Program-made: the position numbers and the translations under genes
Source: SXOA01 sp051004015
GTDB taxonomy: Bacteria > Planctomycetota > Planctomycetia > Pirellulales > Pirellulaceae
Assembly (NCBI GenBank): GCA_051004015.1
Contig: JBPCKT010000076.1
Coordinates: 1-64,000, forward strand
Direction of reading: 5' to 3'
DNA length: 64,000 bases
Notes under the pieces: model-generated
Told to the model about the DNA's origin: nothing
The model's input: only the letters and a program-made list of their open reading frames with translations
Database searches by the model: none
In this document: in pieces, positions 40,741-50,169 of the stretch
How positions within the stretch are numbered: position 1 is the first letter of the stretch
Layout: the number at the start of each line of letters is the position of its first letter

Positions 40741-40814
40741 AACATCTTCTTGCCAACCATCTTCTTGCCAATTGCTTCTTGGTTTTGGCAAGAAGATGTT
40801 TGGCAAGAAGATAA
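40741..40814. repeat. Long near-perfect hairpin with internal tandem repeat
   Basis: The left arm holds ATCTTCTTGCCAA twice (40744-40771); the right arm (40785-40812) is its reverse complement with one mismatch in 28. The loop is about 13 bases. It lies between two genes of the operon. Confidence 0.88.
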
Positions 40815-40833
40815 GAAGGAAGAATGTTGTTAG

Positions 40834-43305
40834 TTAGTGTTGGAACAGGAATTCGTTGGTATTGAGGATCGCCCAGCAGATGTCCTCCAGGGCGATGATC
40901 TTGTCTCCCTTGGCGGCGATGTGGCTGAGGCTGGCTTGGAGCTCTTTCTCCGTCGGCTTGCGGCAGACGGCGGAGAGGTAGAGATCGGTGATGATTTCGT
41001 TGTCGGGCTTGCCGGCGGCCAGGAGCTTGCGGAAGCGGTTGTTTTGGTCGCGGAGCTTGTTGTAAATCAGTGGGCCGTTGAAGAACTGGATGGCCATGCC
41101 GAGGTTCGAGTCGGTCGTCCGCTCGCACTGGCAGACCGTCTGCCGCTCCGGCTGGCCGAAGATCTTCAGAAACTCGTGCTTGACCAAGTCCGGGGCGGGA
41201 ATCTGCGTCGCTTTCGTCCCCGCGGGGAGGCCGGCGAACTGCTCCGGCAGCGCTGTGACAGAGCAGATGGCGTCCAGCAACTGCTCCGCGCTCATCAGCC
41301 GCGGCTGGTAGTGGGAGCAGTACTTGACGTCGTCCTTGTTGAAGTCGTTGGGGCGGAAGTCGGCCTGATAAGTGCGGCTGTTGAGGATGGTCCGCAGCGT
41401 ATGCTTGCGATCGAAGTTGTGCTCGGCGAAGTCCTTGGAAAGAGCGTCGAGCAGAGCGGCGTTGGCCGGCGGGTTCGATTCGCGGAAGTCGTCGTTGGGC
41501 TCGACGATGCCGCGGCCGAAGAGCTGGCTCCAAATGCGGTTGGCTTCGATCTTGCCGAAGAACGGGTTCTCCTTCTGCGTCAGCCAGCCGGTGAAAGTGT
41601 TGCGGCGGTCGGCATCGGCGGGCGGGTCCACTTCCCCCTTGAGCGGCAGCCAAGGCTTCATCTGCTTGCCGGTGCGGGGCTGGGTCACTTCCCCGGCCTT
41701 GGCGGAGTAGATGAAGAACTCGTCGGGCCGGAGCGATTTCTTCCGTTGCACGCGGGTGAAGAAGGCCGCCATTCCGTAGTAGTTGTCCTGCGTCCAGCGC
41801 TCGAACGGATGGTTGTGGCACTTGGCGCATTGCAGCCGCGAGCCGAGGAAGACCTGCGAGATGCTTTCCACGGCGTCGTTGGTGTCGGTCGCCGTGCGGT
41901 AGAAGTTGGCGGCGGCATTCTCCAGCGTGCTCCCCTGTGAGCCGAGCAATTCGCGGGCGAACTGGTCGTAGGGCATGTTGGTCTCGAAAGAATGCTGCAG
42001 CCAGCGGTGGTACTTATAAACTCCTTCGCCGCCGATTTGCGTGCTGGTCATCTTGAGGAGGTCGCCCCACTTGAGGGCCCAAAAGCGGGCATACTCGGGG
42101 CGCTCGAGCAGCGAGTTGATGAGCTTGGCCCGCTTGTCCGGAGCAGCGTCGGCCAGGAATTTCTGCGTCTCCTCAACCGTGGGGAGAATGCCGATGACGT
42201 CGGCGTGGACGCGGCGGAGGAATTCTTCGTCGCTGCACGTCCCCGAGGGGAGATACTGAAGCTGCTTGAGCTTGGCGTAGACGAGGTCGTCGATGTAGTT
42301 GTTCGACGGCGGATTGGTCCAGACGTAGTTGGGAATGTCCTTGACGAAGGTCAGGAAGCAGGACTCGATGAACTCCATGTAGCGGACGACGATGGCGGCT
42401 TCGCCCCGGTTGTGCCCGACGACGAGGCCGCCGACGTTGACATCGGCGATTTCCGTATCCGAGCTGCTGTAGCAGGCGAGCTCGGTGACGTCACGGATGG
42501 TGCCGTCAGAAAAGTGGGCCAGTACGCAGACTTGCTGCGTATGGGCGGGCCGCTTCAGCAGCCGGCCGGTCGGCGGGTAGACCTCGATTTTCATGCACTT
42601 CGGCGAGCCGTCGGCGTCGGGCTTGCAACCCTGGGCAATCCAGTCGTGCATCGCAGTGAAGGCCGCGTCTCCCTTCTTAAGCTTCATTCCGCCGCCGTGG
42701 GGCACTTTCATGAGTGGCTTGGCAAGGAGCAGGCTTTCGTCGGGAGAAATCACGTTCGTGCGGCGGCCGAGGTCCTCGCGAATGAGCGTGAGCTTGTCCA
42801 CGGTCGAATCGAAGGCCCGCAGCGAAAGGCGAAAGCCCCCCTTGCCGCTGGGCGAGCCGTGGCAGGCGCCGGCGTTGCAGCCTTGCTTGGAAAGGGCGGC
42901 CAGCATGTCGTACTCAAAGGAAACGGCTTGCGGTACGGTCTGGGCGCTCACTTCCACGGTGGATTTGGCGGTTTGCCCGCCGATGGTGACCGTGATCTCG
43001 GCATTGCCGTCCTTGTGGGGGCGAGCGACGGTGGCGTCCACCGACACAATCGCGGCATCGCTGGACGCGAACTGGGCGGCGCGGGTCAAATCCTGCACCT
43101 GGCCATCGGCATAGAAGCCCGTCACCACCAATTGCATCTGGCGGCGCGGTCCCTGGAGCTTGATCGCCGGGGGGAAGACTTCGATCTTCGTGGGCGTGCC
43201 GACGTTGATGGGCTCGAGGGGTTCTTCGGCGATCAGGCTTCCGCCAGCGAGCGCCATTCCGCAGGTAAGAAGAGCGGCGAGCGTTATCGTGAGTGTTCGC
43301 GTCAT
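40834..43305 (-). CDS. DUF1549/DUF1553 protein with Ig-like domains
   Basis: 823 residues from MTRTLTITLAALLTCGMALA (signal peptide). Two bacterial Ig-like segments (IEVFPPAIKLQGPRRQMQL; IEVYPPTGRLLKRPAHTQQ) flank a Cys motif GCNAGACHGSPSGKGGFRLS, which is CX4CH rather than CxxCH. Then DUF1549 (YIDDLVYAKLKQLQYLPSGT, FLRRVHADVIGILPTVEETQ), a CxxCH (LQCAKCHNHPFERW) and DUF1553 (NPFFGKIEANRIWSQLFGRG, NSRTYQADFRPN). Probably an exported haem protein. The 17-codon open extension before this ATG is read from a palindromic repeat and is unlikely to be translated. Confidence 0.9.
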   Translation of the reverse strand: MTRTLTITLAALLTCGMALAGGSLIAEEPLEPINVGTPTKIEVFPPAIKLQGPRRQMQLVVTGFYADGQVQDLTRAAQFASSDAAIVSVDATVARPHKDGNAEITVTIGGQTAKSTVEVSAQTVPQAVSFEYDMLAALSKQGCNAGACHGSPSGKGGFRLSLRAFDSTVDKLTLIREDLGRRTNVISPDESLLLAKPLMKVPHGGGMKLKKGDAAFTAMHDWIAQGCKPDADGSPKCMKIEVYPPTGRLLKRPAHTQQVCVLAHFSDGTIRDVTELACYSSSDTEIADVNVGGLVVGHNRGEAAIVVRYMEFIESCFLTFVKDIPNYVWTNPPSNNYIDDLVYAKLKQLQYLPSGTCSDEEFLRRVHADVIGILPTVEETQKFLADAAPDKRAKLINSLLERPEYARFWALKWGDLLKMTSTQIGGEGVYKYHRWLQHSFETNMPYDQFARELLGSQGSTLENAAANFYRTATDTNDAVESISQVFLGSRLQCAKCHNHPFERWTQDNYYGMAAFFTRVQRKKSLRPDEFFIYSAKAGEVTQPRTGKQMKPWLPLKGEVDPPADADRRNTFTGWLTQKENPFFGKIEANRIWSQLFGRGIVEPNDDFRESNPPANAALLDALSKDFAEHNFDRKHTLRTILNSRTYQADFRPNDFNKDDVKYCSHYQPRLMSAEQLLDAICSVTALPEQFAGLPAGTKATQIPAPDLVKHEFLKIFGQPERQTVCQCERTTDSNLGMAIQFFNGPLIYNKLRDQNNRFRKLLAAGKPDNEIITDLYLSAVCRKPTEKELQASLSHIAAKGDKIIALEDICWAILNTNEFLFQH

Positions 43306-43326
43306 GCCAGAGTCCCTTTTATTAAA

Positions 43327-43440
43327 CTCGTTCCCAAGCTCTGCTTGGGAACACACGTCTTCGAAGCTCTGCTTCGCGTCCCGCAGTTCGGGAAGCGGAG
43401 CTTCCGGTCTTGCGTTCCCAAGCGGAGCTTGGGAACGAGG
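43327..43440. repeat. 110 bp palindrome cluster, copy 2
   Basis: Same order as 4537-4647: a 23-base palindrome with arms GTTCCCAAGC and GCTTGGGAAC (43330-43352), GAAGCTCTGCTTC, GGGAAGCGGAGCTTCC, and a second 23-base palindrome ending at 43436. It fills the gap between the PPC and DUF1549/DUF1553 genes. Confidence 0.85.
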
Positions 43441-43445
43441 TGAAG

Positions 43446-45767
43446 TTACTTCGTTTCAATCGCCACGTTCGGGCTATCCACGGTCACGTCTTGCCCGGCG
43501 TACTTGGTGGTTGCGGTGACCGCCAATTCAGTGAAGTTCCCCTTGGCAGCGTCGGCCGCGGCGGAGAGCTCAATTTCCATTTCGTTCTGGTCGGGCGCGA
43601 AAGTGGTCTTCTCCGGCCCGGTCACGCCGGCAGGGAGTTTCTTGAACTTCACATCCACCGGCTGCTTGTCGTCGCCACGGCGAGTGAGAGTGACTTTGAC
43701 TTTCTGCTTCTGACCAGCGGTAATCGGACCGGCGGGGACGACGACCGCGGCCAACGGGGTGATGACGTTGATGCCAAGTTCGCCCGAGACAATCGCCCGG
43801 CCGTTGCCGGCCATTTCCGCGTAGGCCAGGTAGCGGAACACATGCCGCCCTTCGGCCATGTCCTTGGGACCCTTGAGGATGATGTCGTATGTCTCCTTCG
43901 GCCCGTTGCCGTTGCGTTTGATTTCAGCGGTGATGCCAGCGGGAAGGCCCAGCGGCATGACGGTCAGCGGCACGTCCTTGAAGTTGGCGTCCGTCCGGTC
44001 AAAGGTGAGGACCATCTGCGTCTGGCCGATTTGCCGGGCAAAATTGACTTCGGTCTTGTCTGGCGTGACGTTGTAAAACATCGGCGAATCGGGGAGTGCC
44101 GAGACGGCAACCATTCCGTCCAACCAGGTGGGGGGCAATGGCATCTGCGGCTTGGCGGTGCGGAGCTTCAGCGTGCTGTTGGCCGACGCCGTCAGCTCGC
44201 GGCCGTCGACGTTGGCAGTGCCGACGATGCGAACGGGAAGGAATTCGGCCTCGGCCAGATCGCGCGGGGCGACGACGTACATCTTCACTTCCGCTCCCTT
44301 CTCGGGAATGACGTTGTTAAAGACCTGCCAGCCGGGGTGGGCGGACTGGATGCCGAGCGTGATGGGTCCGTCATAGCCGTTGCGGGCGACTTGCACGTCG
44401 AACGTAAAGCCGCCGCCGTTCTTGGGGAGCGAGATCTTGGTGCGGGTCGCCGGCTCGTTCTTGAGGTTCAAAGCGAAGGAGTTGCCGGTGCGGCATTCGA
44501 CGCGGTAAGTACATTCCGGCCCGCCGCGGCCCAGGAGGTCTTCCACCTTGAGCGTGAGGAAGCCGGTTTCGGTGGCGACGAAGGAGAGGGTTTCTTCTTC
44601 CCCTTCGCTGACCGCCGTTTCCGCCAGTTGGCCGCCGGCGGCATTCAGCAGCTTCATCGTGAGGATGGCGGGTGAATGCAGGCTGCGAGTCTGAGCCCGG
44701 AAGGTGAGCCGCGTCCCCTTGATGGCGGGGAACTGGAACAGGTCAAAATCCTTCGGTGCTTCGAGCTTGCCGCTAAACGCACAGGGAACAGCGACGGGCG
44801 TGAACGCGGCGGGATTATCCGCCGGGGCGGTTTCGATCATTTCGGCCAGGTCGGTCACCGCCAAGGGCGCAAAGCCGCTGGACTGGCCGCCGGGGAGCTT
44901 GGCGCTGAAGAACGTGCGATTGCCGAGCGCGGCGAAGGGGCCGGGGACAATCGAAGCGGGAATGCCGTTCACGAAGGGTCCGGCTGCGGTGATCTGGCCC
45001 GCGCCGCCGGCCTGAACTCCCAGCGGGAACGGCGTGGAGACAAGCGGAAAATCACCGACCCTTAGGCGATACTTGCCGCCCGCTTTGTAGCGATTGTCGC
45101 GAAGCTCGATGGTGTAGACTCCGTCGGCGGGAAAGGTCTGGCTGATACGGCAATCGGCGCCGAGGGACAAGTCATCGTCGATTAAGGCGATTTCCTGGCC
45201 GGCTGGTCCGAGAATCCTCAGCACCGGGTCAAAGTCCGAGCCGAGTCGCGTGGCCACGACTTCCAGCGACAATCGCTGGCCGGCTTTGGCGGCGAACTTG
45301 TAGAAGTCGAAGACCGGGCCATCGCTAGTGCCGTCCACGGCCGCCTGCGGCGGGATTTCCTGGGCGGTCTCCACCGTGTGGTTGTTGCCGTTGTCCGCGA
45401 CGCTCGGCAGATCGTCAATCATCAGGAACAGCGGGTCGCTTTGACCGGCACTGGTCGTGACGATGAGCGCTCCGATTCCGCAAGCCGCGTCCGGCGGAAG
45501 CGTGACTTTGCAGACCAGCGAAGTCTTCCCCTTGGCATTCGGATCCCCCGGCACCGGCTCGATCGTCGCCGGGAACGTGCTCCAAACCTTCAGCGGCTGG
45601 TCGAGGTTGCTCCCCGTGAACGTAATATCCGTCGTCTTTCCTGGAGCGGCCGCGCCAGGGACCGCGGTGGCGAGACCCGGCTGAGCAACAGCGGACGTTG
45701 CCAGGCCGACGAGCAGGACCGGCACCATCAAAATGGAAATGCGCAGCAGACGCGGCGGGAGACACAT
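43446..45767 (-). CDS. Exported PPC-domain (pre-peptidase C-terminal) protein
   Basis: 773 residues from MCLPPRLLRISILMVPVLLV (signal peptide ending near VAQ). It has an IPT/TIG-like start (PGKTTDITFTGSNLDQPLKV), then PPC-like beta domains (DGPVFDFYKFAAKAGQRLSL, TRLGSDFDPVLRILGPAGQE, FPADGVYTIELRDNRYKAGG; repeated as KDFDLFQFPAIKGTRLTF) and C-terminal Ig-like repeats (AGQKQKVKVTLTRRGDDKQP). No catalytic site is seen, so it is likely a binding or structural protein outside the cytoplasm. First of four genes (PPC, DUF1549/DUF1553, WD40/cytochrome, DUF1501) often found together in planctomycetes. Confidence 0.85.
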   Translation of the reverse strand: MCLPPRLLRISILMVPVLLVGLATSAVAQPGLATAVPGAAAPGKTTDITFTGSNLDQPLKVWSTFPATIEPVPGDPNAKGKTSLVCKVTLPPDAACGIGALIVTTSAGQSDPLFLMIDDLPSVADNGNNHTVETAQEIPPQAAVDGTSDGPVFDFYKFAAKAGQRLSLEVVATRLGSDFDPVLRILGPAGQEIALIDDDLSLGADCRISQTFPADGVYTIELRDNRYKAGGKYRLRVGDFPLVSTPFPLGVQAGGAGQITAAGPFVNGIPASIVPGPFAALGNRTFFSAKLPGGQSSGFAPLAVTDLAEMIETAPADNPAAFTPVAVPCAFSGKLEAPKDFDLFQFPAIKGTRLTFRAQTRSLHSPAILTMKLLNAAGGQLAETAVSEGEEETLSFVATETGFLTLKVEDLLGRGGPECTYRVECRTGNSFALNLKNEPATRTKISLPKNGGGFTFDVQVARNGYDGPITLGIQSAHPGWQVFNNVIPEKGAEVKMYVVAPRDLAEAEFLPVRIVGTANVDGRELTASANSTLKLRTAKPQMPLPPTWLDGMVAVSALPDSPMFYNVTPDKTEVNFARQIGQTQMVLTFDRTDANFKDVPLTVMPLGLPAGITAEIKRNGNGPKETYDIILKGPKDMAEGRHVFRYLAYAEMAGNGRAIVSGELGINVITPLAAVVVPAGPITAGQKQKVKVTLTRRGDDKQPVDVKFKKLPAGVTGPEKTTFAPDQNEMEIELSAAADAAKGNFTELAVTATTKYAGQDVTVDSPNVAIETK

Positions 45768-45967
45768 ATCAGGCTCGGCCAAGGTGGGCTAATTGAGGTG
45801 GGAGCACAGCCGCGGGTCAGCGGCAGTGCCTGTAACACAAAACATACCCTAGGGGCGAGCAAATTGCCACTAGCTAGCTGCCCAAAGCGGCAAGTCTCAT
45901 TTTGCGCAGGGAAGAGGGGAGGGTCAACGAAAATCGCTGGCGTTGTAGACAATGAAGCCGCCCTCCA

Positions 45968-46369
45968 TTACTTAGACGAGGTTCGCACCAAGACACGCCT
46001 GCACGCGCTAACGAGTAGGGAAAGGCCCAGTCCCCACAAAAAGCTATTCGCGAGAATGAGAACCCATTGGACCGGGCCGGGAACACGGGGGAGCCACATC
46101 ATCATTACGGCCGGAAACGAAAGAATTCCCAAGACAACTTTAGCAGACTGTTCCCACGCAGCCGGATCAGATCCGTTATCGAACCGTTCGCTTGCAACAG
46201 CAAGGAGCACGATAAACAGTATCGCGGAGAGCAGAAAGTGTGCGACTGAAGCAATGACGGTCAGCAGCCAAAAGAACTGCTTTTTCGAAAGACCGATTCG
46301 CAGAGGTTTGGGCTCCGTAGGAAGCGAGGCCGATGACCGATACGGATGCAGTTTTGGGCTTTCATTCAC
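45968..46369 (-). CDS. Small membrane protein
   Basis: 133 residues with three hydrophobic helices (FFWLLTVIASVAHFLLSAIL, VVLGILSFPAVMMMWLPRV, VLILANSFLWGLGLSLLVSA) and polar ends. Its ATG overlaps the stop of the DUF4129-type gene (ATGA), so the two are coupled. No family recognised. The 200 bases between its stop and the PPC gene hold nothing clear. Confidence 0.65.
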   Translation of the reverse strand: MNESPKLHPYRSSASLPTEPKPLRIGLSKKQFFWLLTVIASVAHFLLSAILFIVLLAVASERFDNGSDPAAWEQSAKVVLGILSFPAVMMMWLPRVPGPVQWVLILANSFLWGLGLSLLVSACRRVLVRTSSK

Positions 46370-48429
46370 GACGGATGAGTTCCGACCAGAGAATTGTTCG
46401 TCTCAATCTGTCGCGCCGCTCGTCTCGTCGCTCCCATCCTCTGCCAGAACCCGCGCACCAGCTCCATACCTCCAGCCGGCAGCGACCTCGCATACGCAAT
46501 CTGGCAATACAAATCCGCGAGCTGCTTGACTTCGCGGGAGACGGAGTTATCGAAGTCGCCGAGCTGCTGGGCGAACTCGTGCGGGGTCTGGCCGGTGGCG
46601 CGGGGAGAGGTGTGGTCGCGGCCCCAGGCTTCGAGAGCCTCGAAGGAATAGCGAACGAGCTCCGGGAGCGGGACGCGGGCGGCCATGCCGTTTGAAAATG
46701 GGTCTATGTACGACGAGAAGGTGCGCGGTGGCGCTGCCAGGAGTGCCTGTTCCGAAATCGCCGCCGTCGATTTCGTCCCGAACCATCTCTCCCATAGTGC
46801 GCGGAGTTCCGCCAGGAGCTTGTTCCAGGCGGCTAGAAGCTCCTTACGATAGATGTACGCGAAGACCACCGCGGCAATGGCAATCGACAGGTAAAACAGC
46901 CACTTCAAAATCGTGCCTAATGACGAAGGAATCCGCGGGACAAGTTTATTCGGTTGAAAGTTCGATGGGGGCCTGCTTGGCGGCGGCTTCCCCTGGCTGT
47001 TGGTTTCCTGGTTCTGCGAGTCCTGATTCTGCTTCTCGGATTTGCCTCCTTGCGACTTGGAGGGGGAACCACTCTGGCCACTTTTTCCGCCACTTGGCTG
47101 CTTGCTTTGCGATTGCTTGTTTTCCGACTCACTCTTCCCCTGGTCGCTCTTGTCTCCCTTCTCCGCTTTCCCCTTGTCACCCTGCTCACTCTTGCTCTTC
47201 TCTCCGCTCTTCTCTCCGCTCTTCCCCTGCTGTTTGCCGCCCCCCTTGTCGCCGCCCTTGGAGTCCCCCTGTTCATCTGCCTTATTATTCTGTCCCCCAT
47301 TTTTCTGTCCTGACTTATCGCCGCTCTGGTCACCGCCACCTTTGTCCGAGGACTTCTCTCCTCCCTGCTTCTCCGCGTTCTCGCCGTCCGTTTTCTGCTG
47401 AGATTCCCCTTTTTGAGAGCCCTCCGGTCCACCAGGGCTGTAATTGCTGGCGTCGTAATTCCTGGACTTGAACACGTCGAGCTGGCTGAGCGAGTATTCC
47501 GGGCTGGGGCTGGGAAGGATGTAAACGAGCAGCAGCAACGCCGCCACCATCGCAGTTCCTACTGTCAGCCAGGTCGCCGCCATGTCCACCGGCATTTCCA
47601 GACGGCGCTGTCGCAAATATCGGCGGAGGCCGAGAAAGCTGGTGTTGAGCAGGAGCAACAGACCGCTGGCGACGTAGATGGCCATCATCCAGAAGGCGAA
47701 ACGGCGCGAGCCAAGGTTTTCCACCGGGATGAACCACTGCCCCAGGCCGAAGAGCGGTAGCGCGGCGAGCGAGAAGTAAATCACCCACTTTCCCGGCGCG
47801 TGCGGCCGCCGGTCCGGCTCCATTAGCTTTTGGAACCAATCGAAGACGCGGGCCTCCGGCGTGCTGTCGGTTTCGGGCGGGGCTTCGCCTCCACGCCCAC
47901 CTTGCGTGGCCGCATCCTCCGTGGATATCGCCTCCAGTGGATCGGACAGACGGGCAGCATTTTTCACCGCGGGGGCGGATGTCTCTCCGTTCATCCGGTC
48001 CAGGCCGATGGATTGCAGCAGCCCTTCGCCGGAGGAATCCTGTTCCTCGTCCATGAGCGTGCAGTCCCAGACCAGCTTGTAGGCGCTCCACCAAATCAGG
48101 GCCATCAGCCCCAGATTGATGAAGAGGCCAAACGGCGCGAGCGGGCCGCGAATCTGAATGAACGTGGCCAAGGCAATTCCCACCACGAGCGCCAGCCCTG
48201 CCGCGTAAAGAAATGCATAGGCCCAACCCTCTTCCATCGCCAGGCGGGAAAGGGCCACAATCCCCATCACGAACATTCCCATCACAAACAGCAAACGATA
48301 CTCATACTGCCCTTGATAAAAGACCTCGACGAGGTAGTAACAGAGGCTGCCGACGAGAAAGAAGATCAAGGTCGGGCTGAGAGCCACAACCATGTAGTCG
48401 GCGGTAGTGACGGGAGGGCGGGAGGCCAT
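46366..48429 (-). CDS. Membrane protein with long low-complexity loop and DUF4129 C-terminus
   Basis: 687 residues from MASRPPVTTADYMVVALSPT. The N-terminal half has about seven membrane helices in two groups. A highly polar stretch follows (about residues 325-470) made of K, G, S, Q, N, D and E (GEKSGEKSKSEQGDKGKAEK), surely disordered. One more helix comes next (LFYLSIAIAAVVFAYIYRKE), then a DUF4129-like soluble domain (LPELVRYSFEALEAWGRDHT, ATGQTPHEFAQQL). DUF4129 proteins are often near transglutaminase or MoxR/DUF58 genes; none is here. The true start is after a 19-base inverted repeat, whose extra codons I excluded. Confidence 0.8.
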   Translation of the reverse strand: MASRPPVTTADYMVVALSPTLIFFLVGSLCYYLVEVFYQGQYEYRLLFVMGMFVMGIVALSRLAMEEGWAYAFLYAAGLALVVGIALATFIQIRGPLAPFGLFINLGLMALIWWSAYKLVWDCTLMDEEQDSSGEGLLQSIGLDRMNGETSAPAVKNAARLSDPLEAISTEDAATQGGRGGEAPPETDSTPEARVFDWFQKLMEPDRRPHAPGKWVIYFSLAALPLFGLGQWFIPVENLGSRRFAFWMMAIYVASGLLLLLNTSFLGLRRYLRQRRLEMPVDMAATWLTVGTAMVAALLLLVYILPSPSPEYSLSQLDVFKSRNYDASNYSPGGPEGSQKGESQQKTDGENAEKQGGEKSSDKGGGDQSGDKSGQKNGGQNNKADEQGDSKGGDKGGGKQQGKSGEKSGEKSKSEQGDKGKAEKGDKSDQGKSESENKQSQSKQPSGGKSGQSGSPSKSQGGKSEKQNQDSQNQETNSQGKPPPSRPPSNFQPNKLVPRIPSSLGTILKWLFYLSIAIAAVVFAYIYRKELLAAWNKLLAELRALWERWFGTKSTAAISEQALLAAPPRTFSSYIDPFSNGMAARVPLPELVRYSFEALEAWGRDHTSPRATGQTPHEFAQQLGDFDNSVSREVKQLADLYCQIAYARSLPAGGMELVRGFWQRMGATRRAARQIETNNSLVGTHPS

Positions 48430-48448
48430 GAGGAAATTGCAGAATGAT

Positions 48449-48499
48449 GATTGCAGATTGCAGAATGATGGACTGCCTTCCATTCTGCAATCTGCAATC
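48449..48499. repeat. Perfect 19-base inverted repeat between genes
   Basis: GATTGCAGATTGCAGAATG (48449-48467) and CATTCTGCAATCTGCAATC (48481-48499) pair perfectly around a 13-base loop, between the DUF1549/DUF1553 gene and the DUF4129 gene. Confidence 0.85.
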
Positions 48500-48516
48500 C
48501 TCAATCTGCAATCAGA

Positions 48517-50169
48517 TTAGTGGTTAAACCGAAACTCACTGCACGTCACCAGCGCCCAAACGACATCCTGCCAGCGGACATTCTTGCCATCTCCCTCGCC
48601 GGCGAAGGACTTGATCTTCTCGACTTCATCCGGCGTCGGCCTTCGGGTCAGCGTGGAGAGGTACAGCCGTTCGATTCGCTTTTCAACGGGTTCCGGGGAA
48701 ATCGCCACCCATTCGGCCAGGCTCCCCTTCTGCCGCTCGACGAGTTGCGAAAGCGGTCCGTTGTTGAGAAACAGATGTTCGTGCAGCCCGCCTTGAAAGT
48801 CTCCGGTCCCGCTGCTGGGGGTGCCGAAGAACTGCATCATGTATTCCTTGTGGATCGGATGGAAGCGGTTCTTACTCCGCTCCTTGTCCGAGTTTTTGTC
48901 CTTTCGCTCCGCCTCCACCGCGTCATACCAGGTTGCTGTGCGCCAGGCAACCATCAATTCCTCGGCGGCAAGTGGGCGGACGCGGCCGTACTCATGCCAG
49001 ATTGGCAGTGGCTCGTCGGCGACGCCGCGCGAAGAGAGCTGATACGTGCGGCTGCTGACAAGCTCGCGGACGTACCACTTCAGATCGAACTGATGGGCCT
49101 TGAGCTCCGCTGCCAGCCGGTCGAGCAGCTCCGGGTGTGTCGGCTTGTTAGACTCGCTCATGTTATCGACCGGATGGACTAACCCCCGCCCCATGTACTG
49201 TGCCCAGAGGCGGTTGGCGATGGCCCTGGCGAAGAAGCGGTTCTCGCCGCTGGTGATCCAGTCCGCGAGCTGATCCTTGCGAGAGAAGAGGGGCTTCTCG
49301 GGCACTTTGTTGTCCTCGTATTTTCGCTCTTTGAAGTCCGCGGGGACGGCGGGCTCGGTGAGCGGGTCACCGAGCAGGAACTTGGGCTTCACCGGCTCTC
49401 CCTTTTTGCCGGCGGTTTGCTCCTTGGCAGGGCCGGTGAAGAGAATATCCCCCGTGCTTTTCTCCGCGACCATGTATTTGGTCAGACTTTCCTGCTTTCC
49501 CGCCGAGACGATTTGCAGCCGCGAGAGGAAGGCCGCCATGCCGTAAAAATCAAGCTGCGTCCAGGCTTCGAACGGATGGTCGTGGCAGCGGGCACACTGC
49601 AGTTGCACTCCGAGGAAGGTCTGGCTAATCGCCTCGCTCGCATCCTCCGGCTGATTTCGGTACTGGTTGAAATACATCGGCGGGCCGTCGTCGACGCTGT
49701 TACCTTCGGCCTTCAGCAGCGTCCGCACCCACTGGTCGTAGGGTTTGTTCTCCTGAAACTGCTTCTCCAGCCAGCGGATGATTCCGTCCCTCCGGTCGGT
49801 TTCATAGCCTGGCGGATGGCGGCCAAACAGCACCAGGTCCCAGACCTCCGCCTGATGCCGTGCGAACCGCGGGTCCGCCAGAAGCTCCTCAATCAGCCGC
49901 GTCCGCTTGTCGGCGGAGGATTCATCCAGAAACTTCGCCGCCTGTTCGTGGGTCGGAATCGAGCCGACCAGATCCAGGTAAATGCGGCGAAGGAACTCGG
50001 CGTCGGTCGTGAGCGGAGCGGGAGTGAGCTTCTCACGTTGCCAGGCGGTTTCGATTTGGGCGTCGATGTAGTTGCGTAGCGGCTCTTCGGCGGAGGATGT
50101 GCGCAGCGTCGTCGAAGGCAGCCACTGCAGAATGATCGCGAGGTGGAGGATGAAATTCCAGCTCTTCAT
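48517..50169 (-). CDS. DUF1549/DUF1553 protein (short form)
   Basis: 550 residues with a signal-like start (MKSWNFILHLAIILQWLPST). DUF1549: LRNYIDAQIETAWQREKLTP, FLRRIYLDLVGSIPTHEQAA, then a CxxCH in LQCARCHDHPFEAWTQLDFY. DUF1553: NRFFARAIANRLWAQYMGRG, VSSRTYQLSSRG and the end VVWALVTCSEFRFNH. It lacks the N-terminal cytochrome and Ig-like domains of the protein at 40834-43305. It heads a probable unit with the DUF4129 and small membrane genes. Confidence 0.9.
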   Translation of the reverse strand: MKSWNFILHLAIILQWLPSTTLRTSSAEEPLRNYIDAQIETAWQREKLTPAPLTTDAEFLRRIYLDLVGSIPTHEQAAKFLDESSADKRTRLIEELLADPRFARHQAEVWDLVLFGRHPPGYETDRRDGIIRWLEKQFQENKPYDQWVRTLLKAEGNSVDDGPPMYFNQYRNQPEDASEAISQTFLGVQLQCARCHDHPFEAWTQLDFYGMAAFLSRLQIVSAGKQESLTKYMVAEKSTGDILFTGPAKEQTAGKKGEPVKPKFLLGDPLTEPAVPADFKERKYEDNKVPEKPLFSRKDQLADWITSGENRFFARAIANRLWAQYMGRGLVHPVDNMSESNKPTHPELLDRLAAELKAHQFDLKWYVRELVSSRTYQLSSRGVADEPLPIWHEYGRVRPLAAEELMVAWRTATWYDAVEAERKDKNSDKERSKNRFHPIHKEYMMQFFGTPSSGTGDFQGGLHEHLFLNNGPLSQLVERQKGSLAEWVAISPEPVEKRIERLYLSTLTRRPTPDEVEKIKSFAGEGDGKNVRWQDVVWALVTCSEFRFNH

